Source of the DNA: Gluconacetobacter dulcium
Lineage (GTDB): Bacteria; Pseudomonadota; Alphaproteobacteria; Acetobacterales; Acetobacteraceae
Direction: 5' to 3'
DNA: 64,000 nt
NCBI RefSeq assembly: GCF_014174165.1
Contig: NZ_JABEQN010000011.1
Span: 62,001 to 126,000, forward strand
The translations under genes were made by a program, and so were the position numbers. Within the stretch, counting starts at the first letter, position 1. Each line of letters opens with the position of its first letter. The notes under the pieces are model-generated. The model ran no database searches and was not told where the DNA came from. It saw only the letters and a program-made list of their open reading frames with translations. Shown one piece after another: positions 26,232 to 34,996 of the stretch.

Positions 26232-28628
26232 GTGTCCGTGACGGTCAGTTTTCCGGTTGGCGGCATGAGCTGCGCGGCCTGCGCCGCCCGTATCGAGAAA
26301 GTGCTGAACCGGCAGGATGGCGTGACGGCGACGGTGAATTTCGCCACCGAGCGCGCGCAGGTCGTTCTGGACAACCCTGCCACGCCGATCGAGCCCGTTG
26401 TCGAGGCCGTGCGCAAGGCCGGGTTCGATGTCGCGGAACGCAGTATCGACCTCTCGCTCTCCGGCATGAGTTGCGCGGCCTGCGCGGCCCGCATCGAGAA
26501 AATCCTCAACACGCTGCCCATGACGCGGGCGACCGTGAATTTCGCCACCGAACGCGCGCATATCGTGTTCGTACCCGGAATCGTGGAGCCCCAGACCTTC
26601 ATCGCCCGCATCGAGAAGGCCGGGTTCGGCGCGAAGCGGCTGGATGACGGCGTGCGTGAGGACCCGCAGGCCGAACGCGCGAAGACATGGATCGCCGAGC
26701 GGAACCTCTTTATCCTGACGGCGGTCCTTTCCCTGCCCTTCTTCGTGCAGATGGCGGGGATGCTCGCCGGGCATAGGGCGATGATGCCCGGCTGGCTGCA
26801 ATTGGCGTTTGCGACGCCGGTGCAGGTTTTCTGTGCGTGGCATCTGTATCGGCGGGCGTGGAATGCGCTGCGCGGGGGCTCGGCCAACATGGATGTGCTG
26901 GTGGTGCTGGGCACCGGCATCGCCTACGGGTTCAGCGCCGTGGTGGTGCTGTTCCAGCTTCATCAGCCCGTCTATTTCGAGGCCAGCGCGTCCATCCTCA
27001 CGCTGATCTCGCTCGGAAAACTGATGGAGACCAGGGCGAAGAACCGGGCCAGCGCCGGGATCGCGCGCCTGCTTCAGCTTCAGCCGCCGGTTGCGCATGT
27101 CGAACGCGGCGGCGATGTGATCGACCGGCCGGTGGCCGATATCCGGGTGGGAGATATTGTCGTCATTCGCCCCGGCGAGAGCGTGCCTGTGGATGCGACG
27201 GTGATCGAGGGCGCGTCGGACATCGACGAATCCATGCTGACGGGTGAGAGCATGCCCGTGCTCAAGAAACCCGATGACCGGGTCTTCGGCGGCACCCTGA
27301 ATGCCAACGGCGTGCTGCGGGCCAGGGCGACCGGCGTGGGCGCGGATACCGCGCTGGCGCACATCGTGCGGATGGTCGAACAAGCGCAGGGGTCCAAGGC
27401 CAGCGTGCAGCGGCTGGCCGACCGGGTTGCGAATATTTTCGTCCCGACCGTGGTGGCGCTTGCGATCGTCACGTTTTTCGCCGGCTGGGGGGTGACGGGG
27501 GACGCCATATGGGCCTTGGTTTCGGCGGTTTCGGTGCTTGTGATTGCCTGCCCCTGTTCGCTCGGGCTGGCCACGCCGACCGCCATCATGGTCGGTACGG
27601 GGCTGGGCGCGCGTTCGGGCATTCTGTTCCGCAATGCGGACGCGCTGGAACAGGCGGAAAAGCTGACGACCATGATCGTGGACAAGACCGGCACGCTGAC
27701 GCTGGGCCGGCCGACCGTCAGCGACCTGTACCCCGCGCCGGGAAGCCGTGAGACCGAATTGCTGAACGTGGCCTACGCGCTGGAGCGGGATTCGGAGCAT
27801 CCGCTGGCGCGCGCGATCGTGGACCATGCGCAGGCCGCCCATAGCGCCGAACGGGCTGTCGTGGATTTTCAGGCGGTTGCGGGGCTGGGGGTGACGGCCA
27901 TGCTGGACGGCGCCGTTGCCCGCCTGGGGTCGCCCCGGTTTCTGGCGGAGGCCGGGCTGGCCGTGGACGAGGCCCTGGTCGGGCGGCTGGAAAGCGCGGG
28001 CAAGACCGTTATCGGCGTGGCGCTTGCCGCGCGGGTGCTGGGATATATCGCCCTGGCGGACCGGCTGCGGCCGGACGCGGTTGCGACCGTGGCCGCCCTG
28101 AAGCAGGCCGGACTCCGGGTTGTGATGCTGACCGGGGACAATCAGCGCGCGGCGGCGATGGTGGCGAAGCAGGTCGGCGTGGACGATTATCTGGCCGGCG
28201 TGCTGCCCGGCCACAAGGCGGAGGCCGTGGAGCGATATCGCGCGCAGGGCGGTGTGGTCGGCATGGTGGGCGATGGCATCAACGATGCGCCGGCGCTGGC
28301 GGCGGCCGATGTGGGCTTCGCGATCGGTGGCGGTTCGGCCATTGCGCTGGAAACGGCGGATGTGGTGCTGATGAACAGCGAATTGACCAGCGTGCTGGAT
28401 GCGATTTCACTCTCGCGCGCCACGCTGTCCAAGATCCGGCAGAATCTGTTTTTCGCTTTTATCTACAATATTCTGGGGTTGCCGCTGGCCGCGCTGGGCA
28501 TGCTCAACCCGATCGTGGCCGGAGCGGCGATGGCCATGAGTTCCGTCTCGGTGGTCAGCAATTCCCTGCTGCTCAACCGCTGGAAGCCGTTGGGCAGGCC
28601 CCGCGATGATCGGCAGGGGGCGGCGTGA
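26232..28628 (+). CDS. copA: Cu(I)-exporting P1B-type ATPase CopA
   Basis: This inner-membrane pump exports Cu(I) to the periplasm. The 798-residue product has two N-terminal heavy-metal domains (GMSCAAC at about 11-17 and 78-84). It has eight predicted membrane helices with the transmembrane CPC at about 440-442, the phosphorylation motif DKTGT (Asp near 484), the nucleotide-site SEHPLARA and GDGINDAPALAAADVG. The GTG start at 26232 is preferred because a GGGGAGAG SD lies 5 bases upstream. An upstream in-frame ATG lies within csoR. Its symbol duplicates that of the oxidase because the two unrelated copper proteins carry the same name. Confidence 0.96.
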   Translation: MSVTVSFPVGGMSCAACAARIEKVLNRQDGVTATVNFATERAQVVLDNPATPIEPVVEAVRKAGFDVAERSIDLSLSGMSCAACAARIEKILNTLPMTRATVNFATERAHIVFVPGIVEPQTFIARIEKAGFGAKRLDDGVREDPQAERAKTWIAERNLFILTAVLSLPFFVQMAGMLAGHRAMMPGWLQLAFATPVQVFCAWHLYRRAWNALRGGSANMDVLVVLGTGIAYGFSAVVVLFQLHQPVYFEASASILTLISLGKLMETRAKNRASAGIARLLQLQPPVAHVERGGDVIDRPVADIRVGDIVVIRPGESVPVDATVIEGASDIDESMLTGESMPVLKKPDDRVFGGTLNANGVLRARATGVGADTALAHIVRMVEQAQGSKASVQRLADRVANIFVPTVVALAIVTFFAGWGVTGDAIWALVSAVSVLVIACPCSLGLATPTAIMVGTGLGARSGILFRNADALEQAEKLTTMIVDKTGTLTLGRPTVSDLYPAPGSRETELLNVAYALERDSEHPLARAIVDHAQAAHSAERAVVDFQAVAGLGVTAMLDGAVARLGSPRFLAEAGLAVDEALVGRLESAGKTVIGVALAARVLGYIALADRLRPDAVATVAALKQAGLRVVMLTGDNQRAAAMVAKQVGVDDYLAGVLPGHKAEAVERYRAQGGVVGMVGDGINDAPALAAADVGFAIGGGSAIALETADVVLMNSELTSVLDAISLSRATLSKIRQNLFFAFIYNILGLPLAALGMLNPIVAGAAMAMSSVSVVSNSLLLNRWKPLGRPRDDRQGAA

Positions 28629-28664
28629 GAGCCGCCGCCCCCCCGGCCGGTCCATGCATCGGCC

Positions 28665-29288
28665 TTATGCGTCGGTCTGGGTCGGGAACCGCCCTTCGAA
28701 CGCCAGGTCGGACAGCGGCCGGCGGCCCGATGGCGTTTCACGCGCGCGCAGCCCTTCGGGCAGGATGTCGGCCGGTCCCTTGCGGCCGATGACGATGGCC
28801 GCGTTCAGCGCGTAATCGTCCGGCAGTTCCAGGCCCGCTCGGGCGACTTCCTTGTCGAACCCGCTGACCGGGTGCGTCGCCCAGCCCGCGCGGGCGGCCT
28901 GAAGCTGCACCAGCATCGCCGCCGCACCGGCATCGAAGGCATGGGTGGGGGCGGGCACGGGCTCGGCCTGCCCCGCCGCGCTGGTCACCATGTGCGAGGC
29001 GACATAGACCAGCGCCGAGGCATGCTGCGCCCAGGAATGGTTGAACGGGATCAGCCAGGACAGGAACCGCTCCCAATCGGGTGTGTCCCGCCGGGCATAG
29101 AGAAAGCGCCAGGGCTGGGAATTATAGGCGGATGGCGCCCAGCGGCCGGCATCGAGAAGGGCCAGCAGGTCTGCTTCGGCAATCGGAGCGGCGGCAAAGG
29201 CGCGCGGGGACCAGCGGTCGAGGATCAGCGGCTCGACGGGTGTTTCGGACACGCGCCCGGAGGGTTCGGGCCTGGAAGATTCAGCCAT
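28665..29288 (-). CDS. Nitroreductase-family FMN oxidoreductase
   Basis: The 207-residue protein has the nitroreductase fold: ILDRWSPRAFAAAPI (the R-S-x-R FMN-phosphate region), LLALLDAGRWAPSAYNSQPWRFLYA, the helical dimer interface FDAGAAAMLVQLQAARAGWATHPVSGFD, and the late strand ALNAAIVIGRKGPADILPEGLRARETPSGRRPL. It should reduce nitro-compounds or quinones with NAD(P)H. The start at 29288 has a GAGG SD 9 bases upstream. It lies between the copper ATPase (convergent) and the RND permease (same strand, 350 bases away). Confidence 0.9.
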   Translation of the reverse strand: MAESSRPEPSGRVSETPVEPLILDRWSPRAFAAAPIAEADLLALLDAGRWAPSAYNSQPWRFLYARRDTPDWERFLSWLIPFNHSWAQHASALVYVASHMVTSAAGQAEPVPAPTHAFDAGAAAMLVQLQAARAGWATHPVSGFDKEVARAGLELPDDYALNAAIVIGRKGPADILPEGLRARETPSGRRPLSDLAFEGRFPTQTDA

Positions 29289-29639
29289 GGTGATCAACCT
29301 CTTTTACAACATGCATCACAAAGCGGATGTCGTCATCGTCATGGACGACGGAGCGGGCGCGGTCCGGCCATGAGGTCGTGACATTGCGGCCCGCTGACAT
29401 ATCATCACGCCCTATCGTTTGATCAGACTTTAGTCATGGTGTCATGTGGATATTATTAATACGAACATATATCGTGATTATATCGCTTCCTGTGATCCTG
29501 GCTGGGTCAAATCGCTCTGGCATTATGGTCACCGCCGCGCCATGCGGCGCCGAGGCGCAGATTGTCGGCCATCGTTTCGGCGACCAGCAGGTGCCGGCAC
29601 GGGATGAAAGAGAAAAAATTCTTTCGTAATCATGATTCT
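29289..29639. other. AT-rich intergenic region upstream of the nitroreductase gene
   Basis: About 350 bases hold no gene I can support. The AT-rich part at about 29440-29490 includes a TATAAT -10 hexamer on the minus strand (29477-29482). A TTGACC lies 22 bases upstream of it, too far for a standard promoter. It probably carries the promoter of the nitroreductase gene. Confidence 0.35.
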
Positions 29640-32600
29640 TTACACGCTCATGCGCCGGCCCGCCGCCCGTGGCCGGCGGGCGCCCCATGCCGCCATCCTG
29701 GCCACCAGAAGATAGACGGCTGGCGTGGTGAACATGGTCTGGGCCTGGCTGACGACGAGACCGCCGATCAGCGCGATGCCCAGCGGCTGGCGCAGTTCCA
29801 TCCCGTACCCCCCTGTCAGCACCAGCGGCAGCGCGCCGAGGGCGGCGGCGCAACTGGTCATGACGATCGGCCGCAGGCGCAGCAGGCACGCCTGCTGGAT
29901 CGCCTCCTGTGCGGTCAGGCCCTGCGCGCGTTCGGCATGGATGGCGAAATCGACCAGCAGGATGGCGTTCTTGAGCGAGATCCCGGTCAGCAGCAGCATG
30001 GCGATGGCCGCCATGCCCGAGAAGGGCAGGCCGAACAGGCCCAGCGCGACGACCGCGCCGACCCCGGCCGAGGGGATGGTGGAGAGGATGGTCAGGGGAT
30101 GCAGCACGTTTTCGTAGAGCATGCCCAGCGTGAGATAGACGGCGAGGATCGCGCTGCCGATCAGGATCTCGGTATCGTGGGTGTTCCGGCCGAGGTCGCC
30201 CTCGTCGCTCTGCAATTCGCCGCCGACCGCATCGGGCAGGTGCAGCGCCAGCCGCTCGGCGTCGATGATCGCCGCGACCTGCGACTGGCTGACGCCCGGC
30301 GCCAGTTCCAGCGCCAGCGACGCCGAACTGGCGTAGCCCAGATGGGTCACGGCCACCGGGTCGAGGCTAGGCGTGATGCGGGCGACCACCGGGAGCGGCA
30401 CCAGGGTTTCCGCCCCCGTGGCCACCGCCGAGCCGGTCGAGGCATTGGCGCCGCCGGCCAGGCTGTTGGCGATCCGGTTGCGAAAAGCCGTGCTGGCGGC
30501 GGCCGATGTGGCCACGCGCACGGTGTTCGAAGCCGAACGGCCCGAGGCCGAGCCGCCGGAGGGGCTGATCCAGAATTGGTGCAGGATGGCCGGGTCGCGC
30601 AGGAAGCGGTCCTGGACCGTCAGCACCACGTTATACTGGCCCTGCGGCGTATAGACGACCGAAGCCGTGGTCTGGCCCAGCGCATCGGACAATGTGTGGC
30701 CGATCACCTGCGGCGTGACACCCACGCGGGCGGCGGTGTCGCGGTCGATGGCCAGCGTGATCCCCTGCCCCGGCGGGTCGATATCGGGATCGACCGTGGT
30801 GAATTCGGGATGGTGGCGCAGGGCCTGCGCCAGCCGACGGGCGGCGGGGCCCAGAAGCCGGTCGTCGTCGCTGCGCAGGATGTAGCTGAGGCCGCTGCTG
30901 TTCGACCCCACGCGCATCATCAGGTTGCCCGGCGCCTGCGCATGGTATTCGGCGTGAATATCCCGCCCCATGCGGGCCGCCGCGCGGGCGGCGATGACCG
31001 GCGCGGGGTCGCGCCCGGTCGAACGGTCGCGGAGCGTGGCGAAGACCATGCCGTGGCTGCTGCCTTCGTCGGTATCGAGATAGGCGACGACATGCGCAAC
31101 GCCCGGATCGGCCAGCAGGACGCGGCTGAACCGCTCCAGCCGGGCCTTGGTCTGGGCCATGGAACTGCCGGTGGCGCGCGAGCCGCCGGAGACGATCCCG
31201 ATATCCTGACGCGGGAACACGATCTTGGGCATGCGGACGAACAGCGCCACACCCAGCACCAGCATCAGCGGGAGCAGCAGCGCGCCACGGCCCGGATGCG
31301 CCACGCAGAAGGCCAATGTCCGGCGATACAGGCTGCCCCGCTGCTTTTCATGTTCCAGCAGGGCGGCGGCATCCGCGTGATGGAACCCGCGCGCACCGAT
31401 GCCGCGTGCCTCGGCCAGCCGCATGCAGAGCGCCGTCAGGCAGGGTGTCGCCATGCAGGACAGGACCAGCGACACGATCACCGCGATGCCGACCGTACCG
31501 GCGAATTCCCGGAACAGCCGCCCCGTGAGCCCCGAGGCCAGCCCGATCGGCAGGAACACCGCCAGCACCGACACGGTGATCGACAGCAGGGTGAACAGCA
31601 CCTCGCCTGCGCCCGCGATCGCGGCATCCTCCGGCGACAGGCCGCGCGCGCGATGGCGCATGATGTTTTCGATCACCACGATGGCGTCGTCGACCACAAG
31701 GCCGGTCACCACCGTGAGGGCCATGAGCGAGAGATTGTCCAGCCCGAAGCCCGCCAGCTTCATCGGCCCGAGGCTTGCGACCAGGCAGCAGGGCACGACG
31801 ATCGCGGCCGCGATGGAGGCCGTCCATGACCGCAGGAATGCCCACACCACACCCAGCGCCAGCAGGCAGGCCAGCAGCAGCGTCAGCATCGTATGATGCA
31901 GCGAAGAACGGATGACGGCCGAGCCGTCGCGCGCCACCGCGATATCGGCGCCGGGCGGCATCAACATGCGCAGGCGCGGCAGGCGCGCCCGCACCGCATC
32001 GACGATGCCCACGAGGTTGGCGCCCGGCTGAGCCCGGACCATGAGCGTCAGCGCCGGCTTGCCGTCGAAGAACGCGGCGGCGTTTACATCCTGCATGCCG
32101 TCGGTGACGGTGGCCATCTCGGCCAGCCTGACCGGGTGGCCATTCTTGTAGGCGATGACCAGGTCGCGATAGGCCGCCGCGTGTTCCGCCTGGTCGTTCA
32201 CCGCGAGCTGGTAGCGGCGCTCTCCCAGGTCGATCACCCCTTTGGGCGTGTGGGCGTTGGCGGAGGCCAGGGCCGCGCGCAGATCCTCGAACCCGATCCC
32301 GTATTTGAAGAAGGCGAGCGGGTTCATGGCCACGCGGACCGCCGGATCGGAACTGCCGACCAGCGTGACGTCCCCGACCCCCTGGACCTGTAAAAGCATC
32401 GGGCGGAGCGTGGTATTGACCAGATTATGAAGCTGGGACATCGGCTGCATGCCCGGCGTCACGGCCAGGATCAGCACCGGCGTCGCATTGGGATTGGCGC
32501 GATGATATTGCGGGTCCGACCCCGGTGTGGTCGGCAGGTCCATGCGCGCGGCCCGCAGCGCCGCCTCGACATCGCGCGCGGCGCCGTTGAGGTCTCGCCC

Positions 32601-32891
32601 CAATGCGAAGCCCAGCGAAATCTGCGTGCGTCCGCGCGACGATGTGGAAACCATCTGCGTCACGCCGTCGATATTGCCCAGACGCCGTTCCAGCGGGGCG
32701 GCCATGGTGCGGGCCATGACCTCGGGCGAGCCGCCGGCCTGGGACGCGGTGACCGAGATGACCGGCAGATCGACATCGGGCAGGTCGGACACCGGCAGGC
32801 GCGGCAGCGCCAGCAGACCGGACAGGACCGCCGACACCAGCAGCAGCAGGGTCGCCACCGGGTGACGGACGAACCAGACAATGACTTTCAA
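29640..32891 (-). CDS. RND-family efflux permease (MdtB/MdtC-like)
   Basis: The 1083-residue protein is a full-length inner-membrane proton antiporter with twelve membrane helices and two large periplasmic loops. It begins MKVIVWFVRHPVATLLLLVSAVLSGLLALPRLPVSDLPDVDLPVISV. The proton-relay stretch is GLVVDDAIVVIENIMRH in TM4, and the C-terminal half has ILLVDFAIHAERAQG. Sequence style is MdtB/MdtC/MuxB (PVSDLPDVDLP, MLYENVLHPLTILSTIPSAG). No membrane-fusion adaptor or outer-membrane channel is encoded next to it. The upstream genes on the same strand are the exbBD-tonB-fur-like operon, with about 210 bases between. Confidence 0.93.
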   Translation of the reverse strand: MKVIVWFVRHPVATLLLLVSAVLSGLLALPRLPVSDLPDVDLPVISVTASQAGGSPEVMARTMAAPLERRLGNIDGVTQMVSTSSRGRTQISLGFALGRDLNGAARDVEAALRAARMDLPTTPGSDPQYHRANPNATPVLILAVTPGMQPMSQLHNLVNTTLRPMLLQVQGVGDVTLVGSSDPAVRVAMNPLAFFKYGIGFEDLRAALASANAHTPKGVIDLGERRYQLAVNDQAEHAAAYRDLVIAYKNGHPVRLAEMATVTDGMQDVNAAAFFDGKPALTLMVRAQPGANLVGIVDAVRARLPRLRMLMPPGADIAVARDGSAVIRSSLHHTMLTLLLACLLALGVVWAFLRSWTASIAAAIVVPCCLVASLGPMKLAGFGLDNLSLMALTVVTGLVVDDAIVVIENIMRHRARGLSPEDAAIAGAGEVLFTLLSITVSVLAVFLPIGLASGLTGRLFREFAGTVGIAVIVSLVLSCMATPCLTALCMRLAEARGIGARGFHHADAAALLEHEKQRGSLYRRTLAFCVAHPGRGALLLPLMLVLGVALFVRMPKIVFPRQDIGIVSGGSRATGSSMAQTKARLERFSRVLLADPGVAHVVAYLDTDEGSSHGMVFATLRDRSTGRDPAPVIAARAAARMGRDIHAEYHAQAPGNLMMRVGSNSSGLSYILRSDDDRLLGPAARRLAQALRHHPEFTTVDPDIDPPGQGITLAIDRDTAARVGVTPQVIGHTLSDALGQTTASVVYTPQGQYNVVLTVQDRFLRDPAILHQFWISPSGGSASGRSASNTVRVATSAAASTAFRNRIANSLAGGANASTGSAVATGAETLVPLPVVARITPSLDPVAVTHLGYASSASLALELAPGVSQSQVAAIIDAERLALHLPDAVGGELQSDEGDLGRNTHDTEILIGSAILAVYLTLGMLYENVLHPLTILSTIPSAGVGAVVALGLFGLPFSGMAAIAMLLLTGISLKNAILLVDFAIHAERAQGLTAQEAIQQACLLRLRPIVMTSCAAALGALPLVLTGGYGMELRQPLGIALIGGLVVSQAQTMFTTPAVYLLVARMAAWGARRPRAAGRRMSV

Positions 32892-33099
32892 CGCCCGACA
32901 CCCATCCCGCCCAGGCGGCCGCTCTTTCCATGACGCGCGGCAGGGGGGATTTTCCTCCGGCCAGACCGAGCGGTTCCGAAAAATTCAGAGTCTGTTTGCA
33001 CCATGTCGATGCGCGGCCCCGATGCCCGCGCGCACCGCAGCATGGACAATGCGCGCCGGATCGCCGGAGCGCGATTGTCCGGGCAGCCTGCCAGACAGC

Positions 33100-33600
33100 C
33101 TATGAGAGTCCGACCGGCACCACCGTAACCGATGCCCCCTGCACCGCCAGCCCGCGCTCGGCGGCGATGCGGTGCAGCAGGCTTGCGATTTCCGTCACGT
33201 CGCATGGAATTTTCCGGCCGGTTCCGGCCTCGACAAAGGTGATCAGGGGGGCAACCCTGCGCTCGGAGGGCACCCGGTAGCGCCAGACCCGGTCCGGCCC
33301 GACCTCGCGCCGCAGCACGTCATGCTCCACCAGCAGGTTCAGGTTGCGCTGGATCGAGCCCTGGGTCGGGGCGTGCCCCGTCATCATCGCCGCGATGGTC
33401 TTCCAGATCCCGACCGCGGTGGCGCCTGGCCCGGCTTCGAGCACGCCATGCAGCAGCACGCGGCGCAGGTCGGTCATCTTCAGCCCGGCTTCGCGGCAGC
33501 ATTGCTCCAGCCGGCGGACCTGTTCGCGGCCGGCACCCATGCCGGGGCGGATCTGATGGATATCGGGGGGAGAGCGACGATGTTCGGGGAAGGCAAGCAT
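33100..33600 (-). CDS. Fur-family regulator with altered metal site
   Basis: The 166-residue protein has the Fur winged-helix domain: CREAGLKMTDLRRVLLHGVLEAG, then TQGSIQRNLNLLVEHDVLRREVGPDRVWRYRVP. The dimerisation region has ITFVEAGTGRKIPCDVTEIASLLHRIAAERGL. The usual HHHH-x-x-C sensor motif after the wing is absent (here RRVAPLITF, residues 115-123), and no CxxC pair is present. It may have lost metal regulation or use another ligand. The ATG at 33600 has GAGAGG upstream; a start at 33648 overlapping the tonB stop (TGATG) is also possible. It is the last gene of the energised-uptake operon. Confidence 0.8.
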   Translation of the reverse strand: MLAFPEHRRSPPDIHQIRPGMGAGREQVRRLEQCCREAGLKMTDLRRVLLHGVLEAGPGATAVGIWKTIAAMMTGHAPTQGSIQRNLNLLVEHDVLRREVGPDRVWRYRVPSERRVAPLITFVEAGTGRKIPCDVTEIASLLHRIAAERGLAVQGASVTVVPVGLS

Positions 33601-33647
33601 GCGGGCGATCCTCTCACGATCTGCGGGAACATCAGTTCGGGGAAACA

Positions 33648-34505
33648 TCAGTTCGGGTGGATGTAGAATTCGACGGGCACGGTCAGCGTGATCGGGTCGC
33701 CCTTCACCTCGTCGGGCGGGACCGGCAGCGGTTCGGCACGCCGCACCAGCGCCAGGGTTTCCTGATCCAGCAGGCTGTGCCCGGAGCTGGTTTCGATCGT
33801 GGCCGACAGCACATGGCCCTTGCGGTCCATCGCGAAATGCAAATAAGCCGTGCCTTCCTGCCGGTCGGCCTGGGCTTCCGCCGGGTAGCGCTTGAATTTT
33901 TCCAACTGCGCCAGCAGCGCCCCCTGCCATGTGACCGGATCGTGCGCGGCATGCGACGACGAGGCGCCCGGCGCGGGGGCCGCCTGATCCGGCGCCGGCG
34001 GGGCCTCCGACGAGGGAGGGGCCGTGGTGGCCTCGGCCGGCGGGGTCTTGTCCGGGATCGGCTTCTTCTGCAACAGCGTCGGCTTGGTCTTCTTTTTGAT
34101 GATCTTGCGCTTTTCCTCCTTCGGCACCACGAGCGGCGGGTTGGGCGCGGGCGATGGCGGGGCGGTGATCCTGGGCGGTGGCTCGGGTTGCGGATCGGGC
34201 ACCGAGACGGTCTGCTGCGGGCCGACCGGGGCGTCGGTCGGCGGCGTGGGGGTGGAAACCGGTTCGGGCGCAAGGTCGATGGCGATCGCGGCGGGGGGTG
34301 GCTCGGGCACCGGCATCACCGGGGGTGGCAGGTGCATGACCCACAACACCACGCCACCCGTCACGGCCAGCACGGTGACGAAGGATGCCCCCCAGCGCAC
34401 GACCTCGCGCCGCCGTTCGCGGCGAAGCTGCCCGGTCCGCCAGTCGGCGAAAGACAGGAGCGTACCGCCGTCAGCCGTTTGCGCCATGTCCGCCGTATCG
34501 CTCAC
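33648..34505 (-). CDS. tonB: TonB energy transducer
   Basis: The 285-residue protein has one N-terminal membrane anchor (VTVLAVTGGVVLWVMHL, about 43-59) and a long Pro-rich spacer with acidic and basic parts (PVSTPTPPTDAP..., KEEKRKIIKKKTKP). The C-terminal TonB domain (about 205-285) shows AQLEKFKRYPAEAQADRQEGTAYLHFAMDRKGHVLSATIETSSG and VPVEFYIHPN. It couples the ExbBD proton channel to outer-membrane receptors. The GTG start at 34505 overlaps the exbD stop (GTGA). A possible client receptor is encoded at 48083. Confidence 0.95.
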   Translation of the reverse strand: MSDTADMAQTADGGTLLSFADWRTGQLRRERRREVVRWGASFVTVLAVTGGVVLWVMHLPPPVMPVPEPPPAAIAIDLAPEPVSTPTPPTDAPVGPQQTVSVPDPQPEPPPRITAPPSPAPNPPLVVPKEEKRKIIKKKTKPTLLQKKPIPDKTPPAEATTAPPSSEAPPAPDQAAPAPGASSSHAAHDPVTWQGALLAQLEKFKRYPAEAQADRQEGTAYLHFAMDRKGHVLSATIETSSGHSLLDQETLALVRRAEPLPVPPDEVKGDPITLTVPVEFYIHPN

Positions 34506-34990
34506 GGCGTGGCTCCGGGCGCGGGGACGGCGGCGGGGACCGTGGCCGCAGGGGCCGTACCGGCCGCGCCGCCTTCTTCCTGGCCCTGGAGATTGACCAG
34601 CGCGACCTTGAGGTACCCCGCCGCCCGCAGTTTATCCATCACGCCCATCAGGGTGCCGTAATCGACCGTCCTGTCGGCGCGCAGGAAGATCCGCTCGTCC
34701 TTGTTGCCCTTGGTCGCCGTTGCCAGCGCCGCCGGCATGGCATCCGCCGCGATATCGTCCTCGCCCAGTGCCAGGCCGTGATCGGCCTTGACGGTCAGGA
34801 ACACCGGGTCGTCCGGGCGCGGGGCCGGCTTTTCGGTCGAGGACGGGAGATCCACCGGCACGTTGACCGTGGTCAGCGGGGCGGTGACCATGAAGATCAC
34901 CAGCAGCACCAGCATCACGTCGATGAACGGCGTGACGTTGATCTCGCTCGCCTCGTGCGGGTTTTCATCGGCGTGGCGGATATGGATCAT
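34502..34990 (-). CDS. exbD: ExbD biopolymer transport protein
   Basis: The 162-residue protein has a single membrane helix (ITPFIDVMLVLLVIFMVTAPL, with the functional Asp in FIDVMLVLLVIFM) and a periplasmic domain (DPVFLTVKADHGLALGEDDIAAD... and ERIFLRADRTVDYGTLMGVMDKLRAAGYLKVALV). The C-terminal 25 residues are Ala/Pro-rich. It is part of the ExbB-ExbD-TonB complex in the inner membrane. It starts 6 bases after exbB and overlaps tonB. Confidence 0.95.
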   Translation of the reverse strand: MIHIRHADENPHEASEINVTPFIDVMLVLLVIFMVTAPLTTVNVPVDLPSSTEKPAPRPDDPVFLTVKADHGLALGEDDIAADAMPAALATATKGNKDERIFLRADRTVDYGTLMGVMDKLRAAGYLKVALVNLQGQEEGGAAGTAPAATVPAAVPAPGATP

Positions 34991-34996
34991 CGCGCC

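Noticed and set aside
26070-28214. 714-codon open frame opposite the copper ATPase gene
   Set aside because: The plus-strand ATPase has all catalytic motifs; the opposite frame is Arg/His/Gln-rich without domains, a product of high GC at third positions.
29562-31829. 755-codon frame opposite the RND permease
   Set aside because: Shadow composition; the RND permease is full length on the other strand.
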